This document shows, piece by piece, positions 12,517-22,439 of a DNA stretch of 64,000 nucleotides. Numbering within the stretch: the first letter of the stretch is position 1; each line of letters opens with the position of its first letter. The position numbers and the translations under genes were made by a program. Under the pieces are notes generated by a model that saw only the letters and a list, made by a program, of their open reading frames with translations, searched no databases and had not been told where the DNA came from. This DNA comes from Euglena gracilis (Eukaryota; Euglenida; Euglenophyceae; Euglenales), in NCBI GenBank assembly GCA_039621445.1, contig CP154954.1:24440954-24504953 (forward strand). The letters are read 5' to 3'.

Positions 12517-13234
12517 CTCATTTGACCACAAACTCACAGAGACCACTTAAAAATGTGTTCCCAGGGTATTTCTTTAACATTATCAAACAATGATAAATTT
12601 TCTGAATGGACACATATTGTCTGAAACATGCATTTCATGCTGCATAATGCTTGTTGGATTTTTGAATCTTTTCACCAGCAGGAGATGAAGAAGCAACAAT
12701 TCTTTCAAAGTTCCTCGTCAGGTTATTTTAGATTGCTCATATTTATTTATGATTGACCGGGAGTGGTTTGGTGAGATGTGGTTTGTGAATTTTTTGTGCT
12801 GAAGCAGCACACGATTCCACATTGCATTGTCGTTGTTCAGTTGTCCAGTCGCTTGCATCCACCCTATACCCACCTCCTTGATACAACGACCAGACCTTTT
12901 CCAAGGTTCCTGGCGATCAGAGTGCACAAATGAATTATCCACCTCTTCTTTTGAACCAATAGATTCTTGTTTTAAAATGGACATGGCTTCGTTTGGCTTT
13001 AGCATTCAAAACACTCAGGAACTTTGAACGTGGCCTGTAATAATTGTATCTTGCGAGAGAACAAGACTGAAGAGGCCAAGAGGGATGGGCCTTGCTTCCT
13101 CTTTGCAATTCTTTCCCTATCCCCCCCCTAGGCCCTTGTTTTGCTGCTTTCTGACAGCACCCACACCTTGACAACGTAGCTTTGATGCCCATTTGACCCA
13201 TTACCCCCGAAGACAGTAAAATGACGAAGAAGGA
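12517..13234. repeat. Repeat R7, tandem copy 2
   Basis: Near-identical to 11810-12503. The block ends CCGAAGACAGTAAAATGACG. In the third copy (near 30085) this end continues directly into sequence that here reappears only at 13736, showing that 13235-13735 is inserted. Confidence 0.85.
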
Positions 13235-13735
13235 GGACAACATGGGCCAGAATCAGGCTTTTTCTAAAGCCTTTCAATCCCAGGAGGGGGGGGGGGCTAG
13301 TCCAAATTTGGCGAGTGGGAATTCTAGTGGACCACTCTGGGGGGTTCTGCTAGCAGTGCAAGCTAATGGATTTTTCTCCAGTATTTTTTTCCATTGGCCG
13401 GCGCGAAGTGCCGAGTTTTTTGAGACCCCATAAAGCTGGTGAAAGATGTCCATTGTTTGCCATTTTCGTGTTTTTTTTGGAACAAAATCAGCCAAAAAAT
13501 GTATTGAAAACCCTTTTTTTTACCTCGGCGTGCAGCCGGAAGCAAGCAGCACCGGAAGAATTTTTTTTCTTGTTTGGGGGACCCCAGCCCCCCCTCCCCC
13601 TTGGGGGAGGAGGATCCAGCTAGTCCATTTTTTCCAGTGTGTAACAAAATGGCTGGCCAGTGGACCCCCCTGTGGTCCTTAAGCAGTTGCCTGGCCAGAA
13701 AGAAATGCTTCAATTGGGTGATCACAGTTTGACAA
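13235..13735. repeat. Repeat R8 inserted into R7
   Basis: Interrupts R7. It resembles 17845-18130: both contain a TAGTCCAAATTTG block, a GCTAGCAG block, a GGCGCGAA hairpin-like piece, GGAACAAAATCAGCCAAA or a close variant, and a CCTCGGCG tract before a C-rich end. No coding evidence. Confidence 0.65.
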
Positions 13736-13945
13736 GGTTGCAATGTATGCCCCACAGCATGGATGCTCAACGCCCTTAACTCAACGAAAGGAAAATGCAT
13801 CTGGTGAACAACAGGCCCAAGTGTGTGTTTTGCGGACGAGTTCAGAGGTATATTGCTCTGAAAAGCCTCTGTTTATAAGAGTACCATTTACGGCACGGAC
13901 TGTGACTCCTTGCAAGCTGGTCAATGCTGGTTATTAGCAAGGAAC
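13736..13945. repeat. Repeat R7, right part
   Basis: Continues R7 after the R8 insertion. It aligns with 30140-30350 (CAACG..CC after GGAT(G/T)CTCAACG, then the TGT(G/A)TGTTTTGC(G/T)GAC block). Confidence 0.65.
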
Positions 13946-14149
13946 GTAGGAGCAACAAAAGAGACTGAAAATCGACATTGATCAACTTTTTCCCTCTGAC
14001 CCGGACCCAGCGGGGAAACTGTCCTCTACCCTCTGTACCCCCTGACATGATACCTTTATGGGGGAATTGGCAATAGTTGGAATGGGCCAAACCTTTTTTT
14101 TCTTCCCCCCGCCTCACCCAGCCTGGCGTGGGACCACCCCGGGACACTC

Positions 14150-14290
14150 CCAACAATTGGGCCGTCGGACAGCATTTCCCAAAGTAGTCCAGTGCTTCGT
14201 GCTGAAACCCATACCCGGGCCTGGGGGCCAACTCCGGCCGGCTGGCTGGACAAAAGTGTTGGTTGGGGTTGGAGGCAGGCTTTAGTAAGT
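14150..14290. repeat. Dispersed repeat R6, copy 2
   Basis: Matches 4045-4190 almost base for base across GACAGCATTTCCCAAA and CCCATACCCGGGCCTGGGGG. Confidence 0.75.
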
Positions 14291-14344
14291 GCAGGGGGGG
14301 GGGGTTGGACCCCTGGTCCAGCAGGGTAGGGGGGTCCCCACCTT

Positions 14345-14620
14345 AACAGTGACACGGGCTAGGTGACCGATTTTCGGTCTGGCGCAACGTGCTGGGCCGA
14401 AAAAAAATTTATGGCCATGAGTGCCAAATTTGGGGACTTTTTGAGCAAAAATTTATCAAAAAAATGCAAAAATTTCGGTGCGAAGCACCAGAAGGGAAAA
14501 TTTGACCTTTTTTGGGGGGTACGCCCCAATAAGGTCAAACTTTCCCTTCCGGTGCTTCGGTGTTTTGGTGCTTCGGTCCGGACCGACCCCCCCCCCCCGG
14601 ATTCGCCGGACCATACCATT
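14345..14620. other. Hairpin-bearing spacer, no gene
   Basis: Contains inverted motifs such as GGTGCGAAGCACC and a repeated GGTGCTTCGGT tract, like those in the other GGCGCTTTGCGCC-type stretches (11480, 11590, 21880, 60885). No open frame of note. Confidence 0.5.
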
Positions 14621-14624
14621 GCTT

Positions 14625-14880
14625 CCCCCCCCCCCCTAGTCGTATGACCACCCCTCATTTATGACCACCCCCCGGTCACAGGTTGCAGGTCATGGGGGTG
14701 TTATGACCCCCCCCCCCGGTCACAGGTTGCAGGTTGCGAAAAATTTAACACCACCTTACCTACAACCGCTGCCTCGTTTATGACCACCCCCCGGTCACAG
14801 GTTGCAGGTTATGGGGGTGTTATGACCACCCCCCCCCGGTCACAGGTTGCAGGAACCCGGTCATACGACTAGGGGGGGGG
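14625..14880. mobile_element. Poly-C-ended MITE, copy M1
   Basis: The terminal inverted repeat is a C run followed by TAGTCGTATGACC; the right end is GGTCATACGACTA plus a G run. The interior carries repeats of GACCACCCCCCGGTCACAGG and GTTGCAGG. It is near-identical to M2 (15655-15911). The right flank is TA; the left flank is TT and probably mutated. Confidence 0.8.
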
Positions 14881-14889
14881 TAAGGTGCG

Positions 14890-15235
14890 TCCGCCCCCCC
14901 CCCCCCCCCGGGAGGTGACTGACTGGTTTTTTCGGAGTGACTGACTGGTTTTTGGCTCCAGGCCCCCCCCCGGGATCAGACCCAGCCGGGGGGGGGGTGG
15001 AGGAGTCGGCCAGGATTGGCTGAAAGGGCCCACCCAGTGTTGAAGGTGCCGATTTTTTTTGGGTTTTTGACCAAAACCCTTGATATTTGGCCATTTTTGG
15101 CCGAGAGGCAAAAGTGACACCCCCTCCCCCCCCAGGGAGTGGGAAATGGGTGACTGGTTTTGGAAGTGACTTCTGCTTTTTTGAAAGTGGAAAGTGACCC
15201 TCCCCCCCTGGGGTCGGTAAGCATGGTCTGGACCA
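14890..15235. repeat. Dispersed repeat R3, copy 1
   Basis: Carries the repeated phrase GTGACTGACTGGTTTTT, shared with 17290-17575 and 54090-54420, with C-rich ends and a T-rich middle. No coding evidence. Confidence 0.6.
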
Positions 15236-15279
15236 CCCTTGGCAGGTGGGGGGTGGTCCGGACCCGGGGGGGGTTACCG

Positions 15280-15535
15280 TAGGAGGAGGTTCGATCTCCA
15301 ACGTTCGAGCTCCAACCTCCTCGAACGTTTTTAAGCTCCCCCTTCAGGGGGGGGGGGCTTAAAAACCTTCGAGGACCCTCCTCGAACGACCTCGAACGAC
15401 ATTCGAGGAGGGTATCGAACCTCCTCGAACGTCCTCGAACGACATTTGAGGAGGGACCTCGAACCTCCTCGAAGGACCTCGAACGACATCTCGACCCTCC
15501 TCCTGCGTACATGCATACAGCTTTCAACACCAACG
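15280..15535. repeat. CCTCGAACG/TTCGAGG palindromic cluster 1
   Basis: A dense array of CCTCCTCGAACG, CCTCGAACGACATTCGAGG and complements, able to fold into several hairpins. The same words recur at 16537-16680. No gene. Confidence 0.7.
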
Positions 15536-15654
15536 TCCTCGACAAATTATGGGTGTTTTCTTTTTTTGTTTTTTTTGTTTTTGGGGAATCTTTTCAGAAA
15601 CGACCACCCAAGCAGGCGACACCTATTCCCTCTCGATATGTGTTTGGGTTGGTA

Positions 15655-15911
15655 CCCCCCCCCCCCTAGTCGTATGACCACCCCTCATTTATGACCACCC
15701 CCCGGTCACAGGTTGCAGGTCATGGGGGTGTTATGACCACCCCCCCCGGTCACAGGTTGCAGGTTGCGAAAAATTTAACACCACCTTACCTATGACCGCC
15801 ACCTCATTTACGACCACCCCCCGGTCACAGGTTGCAGGTTATGGGGGTGTTATGACCACCCCCCCCCGGTCACAGGTTGCAGGAACCCGGTCATACGACT
15901 AGGGGGGGGGG
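15655..15911. mobile_element. Poly-C-ended MITE, copy M2
   Basis: Same termini and interior as M1. It is flanked by TA on both sides (15653-15654 and 15912-15913), consistent with a TA target duplication as in Tc1/mariner-type elements. Confidence 0.85.
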
Positions 15912-15983
15912 TACTTTGAACTTTTCAAATTTCCCCACCCCCCGTCACTCCCTACTCAGGCAACCTAGGCCCAGAGAGAGACT

Positions 15984-16299
15984 GTAGGGGGAAATTTTCC
16001 ACGCGATTTAAAAGAAACATATTTTTCTTACGCAGGAATGCAGTGATTCTTAAATATTTTTATTCAAAAATATTTCTGTACCGAGAGAATTTCTGAGGTT
16101 ATTAGAAAGAATGGCGTTAGGGTCAGGTTTAGGGTTTGAAAATATTTTTTCTTATGCAGGAATGCACTCATTCATAACCATTTTTATTCAAAAATATTCC
16201 CAAAGCGGAAGATTTTCTGAGGTTATTGGAAGGAATAGGGTTAGGGTTAAGATTTCATCTCCAATGGTTGCAACCATCCCGCTCATCGTTGCTATATTT
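15984..16299. repeat. Short direct repeats flanking a fold-back element
   Basis: A unit with TTCTTA(C/T)GCAGGAATGCA followed by TTTTTATTCAAAA occurs at 16020-16085, 16145-16205 and 16485-16530. The GTAGGGGGAAATTTTCCACG block occurs at 15985 and 16443. No gene. Confidence 0.6.
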
Positions 16300-16448
16300 C
16301 CCTCTACAGGGTACACAGCGAACCCAAAGAGTCGCCCAACTAGGGTTAAAAAGGGACCCGAGCGAGGCACCGAAGGCGCCGAGCGAGGGTCCCCCCATGT
16401 GTATTAACCCTAGTTGGGCGACTCTTTGGTAGCTGGTACCCTGTAGGG
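16300..16448. mobile_element. Fold-back MITE
   Basis: The arms 16300-16348 and 16403-16448 are inverted repeats. The inner 26 bp are perfect (CCAAAGAGTCGCCCAACTAG then GGTTAA), and the outer part includes CTACAGGGTAC. The loop holds a GCGAGGCACC..GGCGCCGAGCGA dyad. It probably forms a long hairpin. Confidence 0.8.
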
Positions 16449-16536
16449 GGAAATTTTCCACGCGTTTTAAAAGAAACATATTTTTTTCTTACGCAGGAAT
16501 GCACTCATTCCATTTTTATTCAAAAGGGGGGCGGCT

Positions 16537-16680
16537 TAAAAACCTTCGAGGACCCTCCTCGAACAACCTCGAACGACATTCGAGGAGGGTCGAACCTCGA
16601 ACCTCCTCGAATTCGAGGTTCGACCCTCCTCGAATGTCGTTTGAGGACATCCGAGGAGGTTCGAGACCCTCCTCCTACGG
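16537..16680. repeat. CCTCGAACG/TTCGAGG palindromic cluster 2
   Basis: Second cluster of the 15280-15535 type, including GTCGAACCTCGAACC facing GGTTCGACCCTCC across an AATT centre. Confidence 0.7.
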
Positions 16681-16844
16681 ACCCTCCCACTACCGTAACC
16701 CTCCCGTCCGGACCCCCCACCATTCCAGGGTGGGGGGATGGTGGGGGGGGGGCCCTCCCCACCAAAACCCCGTCCGCCTTCCTTTCATCGAACCCAACCC
16801 CTCCACCACCTGTCGGGAGCCCCACTCAGCCTGAGGGTGAAAGG

Positions 16845-17035
16845 GGAGGGGGTTTGCCCGGGCCGCCGCGGGGGGACGTCGCTGGCCATGCCAGCCCTGC
16901 TGCCCCGGCGGGACCCCGGCGGGGCCCCGGCCCCGACCTCGCTGGGCGGCCCCCCCCCCGCCTTGCCCCGGGAGCTGAAGTCCCTCCGGAGGGGCGGGGG
17001 AGGTGTTGCCCTGTGTCTCAAAAGAGGCAGGTAGA
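16845..17035. other. GC-rich island, no recognised gene
   Basis: Very GC-rich with long frames open on both strands (for example 16641-17381 plus and 16690-17283 minus). The translations are Pro/Gly/Arg-rich and differ little in quality between strands. This is expected from composition alone, so I do not call a gene. Confidence 0.5.
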
Positions 17036-17289
17036 ATGGCAACCAACGGTGCCCCCCAGGAAAACAGGAAGCGGTGTGGAGGAGGGGTCTCTCCCCCAAC
17101 CCACCAGCATGGGGGGTATGGGGAGGGAATATGGGGGGCCACGCCACCCCATAGGGTTTTCCAGGCTGCCCTGGGAGGGGGGAAGGCCACAGGGGGGCCA
17201 AAGTGAACGCCATACAGGGCATGGTGGCGATTTTTCGGAATTTTTTTTCTCGATAAAAAATGCGAAATGCCGTGTGCATACAATCACCA

Positions 17290-17575
17290 GGTCACCAGCC
17301 GACCCCCCCCCCCCGGGGTGGGGACTGGTTTTTGGTCTGGACCCCCTCCCTCTTGGGGGGTGGTTGGCAAAATACCACTAAACTAACCTGGCGCCAAAGG
17401 CACTGTAAAATTTTTGGCCTATTTTTCCAGTTTTTGATCAAATTTCTTTTGGATTCAGAGTGGCCGACCCCCCCTGGGAGGGGGAGGGTAGCGACTGACT
17501 GGGTTTCCAAAAAAAGTAACTGGTTTTTGGAAGAGTGGAAGTGACCCCCTCCCCCCCACTCGGTAAAAAAAATTG
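17290..17575. repeat. Dispersed repeat R3, copy 2
   Basis: Matches 54090-54420 over GACTGGTTTTTGG, the GGTTGGCAAAA block, a T-rich middle with TTTTGGATT(T)CAGAGTG, and the AGAGTGG(A/G)AGTGACCCC end. Confidence 0.7.
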
Positions 17576-17844
17576 TATGGCAATGTGGGTGGGGGGGCTC
17601 CCTCCCCAAACAGGCCTTTTTGCTCCCCACGGGCTCCCAATCAATTGATTGAATCGGGGGTGTGAATGTTGTGGCTCCTTTTTTTGACAGCATTGGTTGG
17701 GTTGACCTTCGTTGCTGCCCCACAACTCGCTAGTGCTCCACAGATCGCCGGAACCAAATGTCACTCGCAAGCCAAAAGCTGACCAACGTCCCAATCCACA
17801 TAATGCCCACCAGGCTTCTGCTCAAGGGTTCACAGTACCCCCCC

Positions 17845-18130
17845 GGGGGGCTATAGTCCAAATTTGTTTTGTGGAAATCCCAGTGGACCCTCACCCTGGG
17901 GGTCTGCTAGCAGGAAAATTTTCCCCTGTGACTGGCGCGAAACAGCGAATTTTTTTTAACCCCAAAACCTGCCCGAAATGCCAATTTTTGGCCATTTTTG
18001 GGACAAAATCAGCCAAATAAAACATATTTGAAAAACTAATTTCCACCTCGGCGCTAGTTCTGCAGAGGATTTTTTCCAGTTGGGGGACCCTGGGACCCCC
18101 CCCCCCCCCAGGGGGATGGTCCAGCTCGTT
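17845..18130. repeat. Repeat R8, copy 2
   Basis: Same order of blocks as 13270-13700: TAGTCCAAATTTG, GCTAGCAG, GGCGCGAA, AAAATCAGCCAAA, CCTCGGCG, then a C-run end. Confidence 0.6.
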
Positions 18131-18244
18131 GCCTTTGTTTATGCAAAACCCTCCCCCTGAATAGAAGCCCCCGCTGATTACTATTTGGAACGTTCGTCGA
18201 AAACCGGGGGGGGGTCCTATTTCGGGGGGCGCTATTCGGGGGGG

Positions 18245-18545
18245 GGGTAGGAGAGGAAGCTTCCACATTTGCATTATTGGAAGTGAGGGAAGAGGAAAGC
18301 AAATCTGCGGAATGTTGCAAAAGTTCGGGCAACAACGAAGGGAATGAGGCACTGAGGGTAATATGCAGGTTGTAGAATTGCTTTTTTTTGCATCATCCAA
18401 GCTTTGAAAATTCGCATTTTTTGCATAATTCTCTTTATTTTGCACAGCGAAAAGAAAATTTTGTATTTTTTTCTATTTTTTGTCCTCCTTTTTTTTCGAA
18501 AAGAATTTTGGGAGATTGCACAGGAAAAACAGTACCACAAGCTCA
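18245..18545. repeat. Dispersed repeat R4, copy 1
   Basis: Shares AAGCTTCCACATTTGCA, CGCATTTTTTGCATAATT or a close variant, and a purine/T-rich tail with 37450-37645. No gene. Confidence 0.6.
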
Positions 18546-18566
18546 TATTAAGTTTCATTTGGTGAA

Positions 18567-18827
18567 ATGAAACATACCTTTTTTGGCGTTTTTTTTATTT
18601 TACTTTTTGGCATTTTTCTTTCGAAAGCTAACGAGCAAGGCCGAAGGTACTGCTTTGCTTGTGTTTTCATGTTTTCTTTGTTGGATAGAAGTGCAAATGA
18701 TTGTCCAAAAGATACAAAATATACAAAAGATACTGTTTTGTGTTACACAGAATCCGGCATAATAAAAGTTTTCATTGGAGGGGGTGAAAACTTTCTGCCT
18801 TCTCCAGCAGTACCGTCTAAGTCCTAA
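18567..18827 (+). CDS. Hypothetical small secreted-type protein (weak)
   Basis: The frame begins MKHTFFGVFFILLFGIFLS, a plausible signal peptide: one basic residue, a hydrophobic core of about 14 residues, then a polar KANEQGRR segment. The rest has four cysteines and ends in a stop at 18825-18827. A 42-nt GT..AG stretch inside the frame (about 18646-18687) would keep the frame whether spliced or not. I recognise no domain. The T-rich context could generate a hydrophobic start by chance. Confidence 0.25.
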   Translation: MKHTFFGVFFILLFGIFLSKANEQGRRYCFACVFMFSLLDRSANDCPKDTKYTKDTVLCYTESGIIKVFIGGGENFLPSPAVPSKS

Positions 18828-18829
18828 AG

Positions 18830-20165
18830 ATAGATACAAAGAATTTGCTAGTTGCATTTTTTTGCATTGCATATTTTGTGGTGCCTTGTTGCATATTCCC
18901 CTCCCCCAAATGAAATATTGGCCCAGTTCATTTTTGGCTTTGTATTTTTTCCGTCCACCAAATCATTCTGGATATTGCATAGCAGAAATGGCCAAAAAGA
19001 CCACAAATGACCCAAGTTTTTCTGACATGATCCCTGTTGACTGTGGTCAAAACTGGCCCAAAATGGTCTGAATGGCAATGAGGCTCAAAATTGCCTGAAA
19101 TGACCAAAGATGGCCTGGCACCTGAAAAATGACACGTTTTCCGCAATTCTATCACATTGCTTCGCATATTTGATACACATTTCAGCGCTTATTTTGAAGG
19201 TTTAATTTTGCCGTCAAGGCACAAAGTGTGGTTTTCTTAAGGACCCGGGGGAGGGGTCCCGCCAGAAAACCAATGGCATCACAGGACGCCGGGTTTTCGG
19301 ACAGAACCGGCGTCCGGAAAACCTGTGGGGGGACGCCGGTTCTGTCCTGAACCTGGCGTCCCAAACTCCGGTTTAATCGACAAAAATGGATGGAAAGGGC
19401 CCAAAATTGTTAACACTCAAGCCAAAAATGGCAAAACCTGGCGAACAATGCCAAAAAGATGTTGATGATGCCCCATTCATTCAAAAATGTCCTCGTGGCT
19501 CACCTTGAATGGATGTGGAAAAAATTATGGCTTAAAGGCCCCCAGGGGGAGGGGGGTCCAGGCTGGAAAAAAAAAAGTGCTGGCTAGACCCCCGACTCTC
19601 CCTTCCACTGCTCCTGTCCCCGAATAGGGTGATTCCCCCCCCCCCCCAAAGAAGGATCCAGGGGCATCCGTGCCGTAGCTCCCGGCCAGCCTGCGGATCC
19701 ACCCCCTGGATCCACTGGTAAAAGTTTGGACTTGCACAAAGCCAAAAGTCTCCAGCGATTTGCGCCGTAATTTCATGGCTTGCTTTTGCTGAGACTGTCA
19801 GAATCAATGCAATTGAAATCCCCGTTGGTCACCCAATTTTTTTTCTACGGATGAAAATTGGTTTTCATAATATTTTCTTAACTTCCAAAAGCAACAAAAC
19901 GTCGTCGGAATGATTCAGCCAAAATACAGCAATAATCTGCTCAGCAGTACAATTCAGCAAACACATGCTTGTCTGGGTAGAGAAAAAAATGTTCCAATAA
20001 AAATAGCCAAAGGTGGAACCTTTGCTTCTAGTAAAACTGTGTCCGTCAGTATATTTGGCTTTGTTCTTTGGGTCTCTCACTTCGTGCAGCTTCAAACAGG
20101 CAAGTCTTTGTGGGTTGCACAAACATTTGAGGAGCAGTTCGATGCAAAAAAATTTAATTTTTATT
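18830..20165. other. Low-information spacer with one fold-back
   Basis: AT-rich to mixed sequence with no recognisable gene, apart from the fold-back at 19284-19361 annotated separately. Open frames are short and unconvincing. Confidence 0.5.
19284..19361. repeat. Fold-back (double palindrome)
   Basis: Left arm 19284-19315 and right arm 19331-19361 are inverted copies with a perfect 15-bp core, GACAGAACCGGCGTC facing GACGCCGGTTCTGTC. Each arm is itself framed by GGACGCC and GGCGTCC, giving nested dyads. Confidence 0.8.
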
Positions 20166-20169
20166 GGAA

Positions 20170-20455
20170 AATTCAGGTGCACAAAGACACATGGCGTGCG
20201 GCGTGCATGGTGTGCTACACCATGTGCTGGCGTCCCGAATGTGCAGGGAAGAGGGAACACAACATGGACCCTCGAAAAACACGACGCAAAAGAAACAAGA
20301 AACCACAAAAAAAAACAAAATGGTCAACCATAAAAAATGGGAAACCACAAAAAATGGGAAAAGGCACAATTTGCATGAAATTTCTTCAGGAGCTGCTCGG
20401 GGTGCACAGTTTTCTGCTGGAGAGGAAAAAACTTTTCATCTTGCACAAAAATAAC
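20170..20455 (-). repeat. Dispersed repeat R5, copy 1 (reverse)
   Basis: On the minus strand it shares CTCCAGCAGA, the AGCTCCTGA block and the GGGTCCAT.TTGTG.TTCCCTC block with 27330-27700, and its first part with 42550-42800. No coding assignment. Confidence 0.6.
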
Positions 20456-20464
20456 AATTTGTTA

Positions 20465-20685
20465 CCCCCTCACCCTGTCGTACGACCACCCCTCATTTAC
20501 GACCACCCCCCGGTCACAGGTTGCAGGTCATAGGGTGTTATGACCACCCCCCCCCCCCGGTCACAGGTTGCAGGTTACGAAAATTTTAACTCCACTTTAC
20601 CAACGGCCGCCCCCACATTTACGACCACCCCCCCTGGTCACAGGTTGCAGGAACCCGGTCGTACGACAAGGGGGGGGGGGGCGGG
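20465..20685. mobile_element. Poly-C-ended MITE, copy M3
   Basis: A diverged, shorter copy of M1/M2 with ends GTCGTACGACC and GGTCGTACGAC plus C/G runs. It is flanked by TA (20463-20464 and 20686-20687). It keeps two GACCACCCCCCGGTCACAGG-type units. Confidence 0.8.
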
Positions 20686-20689
20686 TAAC

Positions 20690-21190
20690 CAAAAAAATGC
20701 AAAAATCAAAAAAAAATAAGGTCTCAGGGGGAAATTGGGGCCATAATAAGAAATGAACACAGCGGATAATTTTTCAGCAAAAATTCAAACTGCTGGGGAA
20801 AAAGCACAAAAATAACGAACAAAGAGGAACAAATTCCAAATTTTACCAAAACCGAAAGTCGCCAAAACAAAAAAAAACATTTGCCTCCCCAGCTGCTTTG
20901 TGGCAGAGGTTAGCCGGGGTCAGCCGGAGGGGAGGGGGTAGGGGGGTCTAGGGGTTGGGTCTCCAACAAAAATGGATCGGATTCTCGTTGGACTTTGTTG
21001 AATTGTTGGATGGGGTTGGGGGGTGGTAAAAAAATGCCCCAAAAAGCCCAAATACAGCTGGCTTGGCATTTTTCAGCAGAAATTACGAGGTAAAATCCCC
21101 AAAACCTCCCAAAAATGCCATTTTTTGGCTTTTTTTGACCCCTTTCCCCCAAAAATTTCGGCTTTATTGTGCCGAATTTTTTTCAGCTAC
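20690..21190. other. A-rich then mixed spacer
   Basis: A-rich stretch followed by sequence rich in AAAATGCC and CCCAAAA words. No recognisable gene. Confidence 0.5.
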
Positions 21191-21194
21191 CTAG

Positions 21195-21775
21195 TCCCGC
21201 TAGCACCTTTTTCCAGCCGGCGGCTGGTCCCAGCCCCCCCCCCCCCCCGATGGGTGCCTGCGTGGGTGTCCCCTCCGAACTCTCCCTCCAGAGGCATCCG
21301 ATGGGCTGCGCCGCCTCGTGCCCCAGCACCCTTGCCCGTGCAGAGGCCCCCCCTGCCACCCTGGGGGCTGGCCCCCCGGCCAAGCGAAGCAAAGCGGGAG
21401 GCGACCAGGGACCGGGGAACAGCGCCTTGAGCGAGCAGGGGCGGGCGCCGGGCGCTGGGAGACACATTGGCCGTGCTTGGGGCTGCGTTTTGGTCTCCTT
21501 TGGGGAACGGCGGCGGCCGTTCTCGCCCGCCCCCACGCCCTCCGCCGGCTTCGGCCCCGGTCCCTGGCCACATCGCCGGGGACCTCGCTCCTTGCCGGCC
21601 GCGGTGCGCCGCAGCCCCGCCGCAGCAAGCGATGAGGCACCGCAGCCCCGGCGCCGCATCGTTCGACCGGCTGGAGCAGGTGGGCACGGAGCCCTCTCCC
21701 AGCCAGGCCTCGGGTGGCCAGCGGGCAAAAGGCTCGGTCGCCTCCGACAGATTTTGGCTCAGCCGCCGATGATCC
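21195..21775. other. GC-rich island
   Basis: Strongly GC-rich, with long frames on both strands. It shares blocks with 43655-44100 (CCGATGGGCTGC, CTCGTGCCCCAGC, TGCAGAGGCC, GGCTGGAGCAGGTG), so it is a dispersed GC-rich repeat. The translations are Ala/Pro/Arg-rich and I cannot justify a gene on either strand. Confidence 0.5.
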
Positions 21776-22439
21776 CAGGGAATTAGCTGAGTGTTGGTTT
21801 TTTACAGTGGGGATTAGACCACCCAGGCTTGGAGGAGGAGGGGTCCAGACCCCCTCCCAGAACCAAAAAGTATTTCCGGCACTTTGCGCCGCGGAAGGTA
21901 ATATTTTTGGTATGTGTTTTAGCCAATTTTTCAAAAAAAACGCGATTTTTGGGCTTTTTTTCAGCCCAAAATGGCGCTTTGTGCTGGAATTTTTTTTGTA
22001 GAGGGACTAGGGGGTTCCAGACCTCCCCCTCCCCGCTCATTGAATACTCTGATGGCCCGTGAGTGAGGAAAAGCGTTCCTCAAATGGATGAATGACACAT
22101 GACTTTTGTGAGAAGAAGCATATTGTACAAAATTGATCAAAATGCTTTTCCACTTCTCAGGAAAGGGAGTGAACCCCTAGCCACAAGTCTGCTGCAGTCA
22201 CAGCCTATGTGGAAGAACCCAGGCACATGGGCCTACAAAGACGCAAAAAAAAATGAACACCGTCCAAATAGAACCAACTTCGAGGGAGGTGCAGAAATGA
22301 ACGGGTCATCACAGGCAGGGGTTTGGTTGTTGTTTTTTTAAAACCTTCTGTGTAATCTCCCAGGCTTTTTGGACTTTTTTGTTGTTTGTTGCATTTTGCC
22401 AATTATTTTATTTCGTAATTATTTTGAAAAATCGTTCTG

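Noticed and set aside
16120-16255. TTTAGGG and TTAGGG telomere-like words
   Set aside because: Only one to three loose copies lie inside a dispersed repeat, with no array.
16641-17381. Long plus-strand frame in the GC-rich region
   Set aside because: Frames of similar length exist on the opposite strand. The Pro/Gly/Arg-rich translation follows composition, and part of it crosses repeat R3.
21169-21934. Overlapping long frames on both strands
   Set aside because: Same GC-rich repeat as 43655-44100. The shared blocks do not keep one common frame, so coding is not supported.
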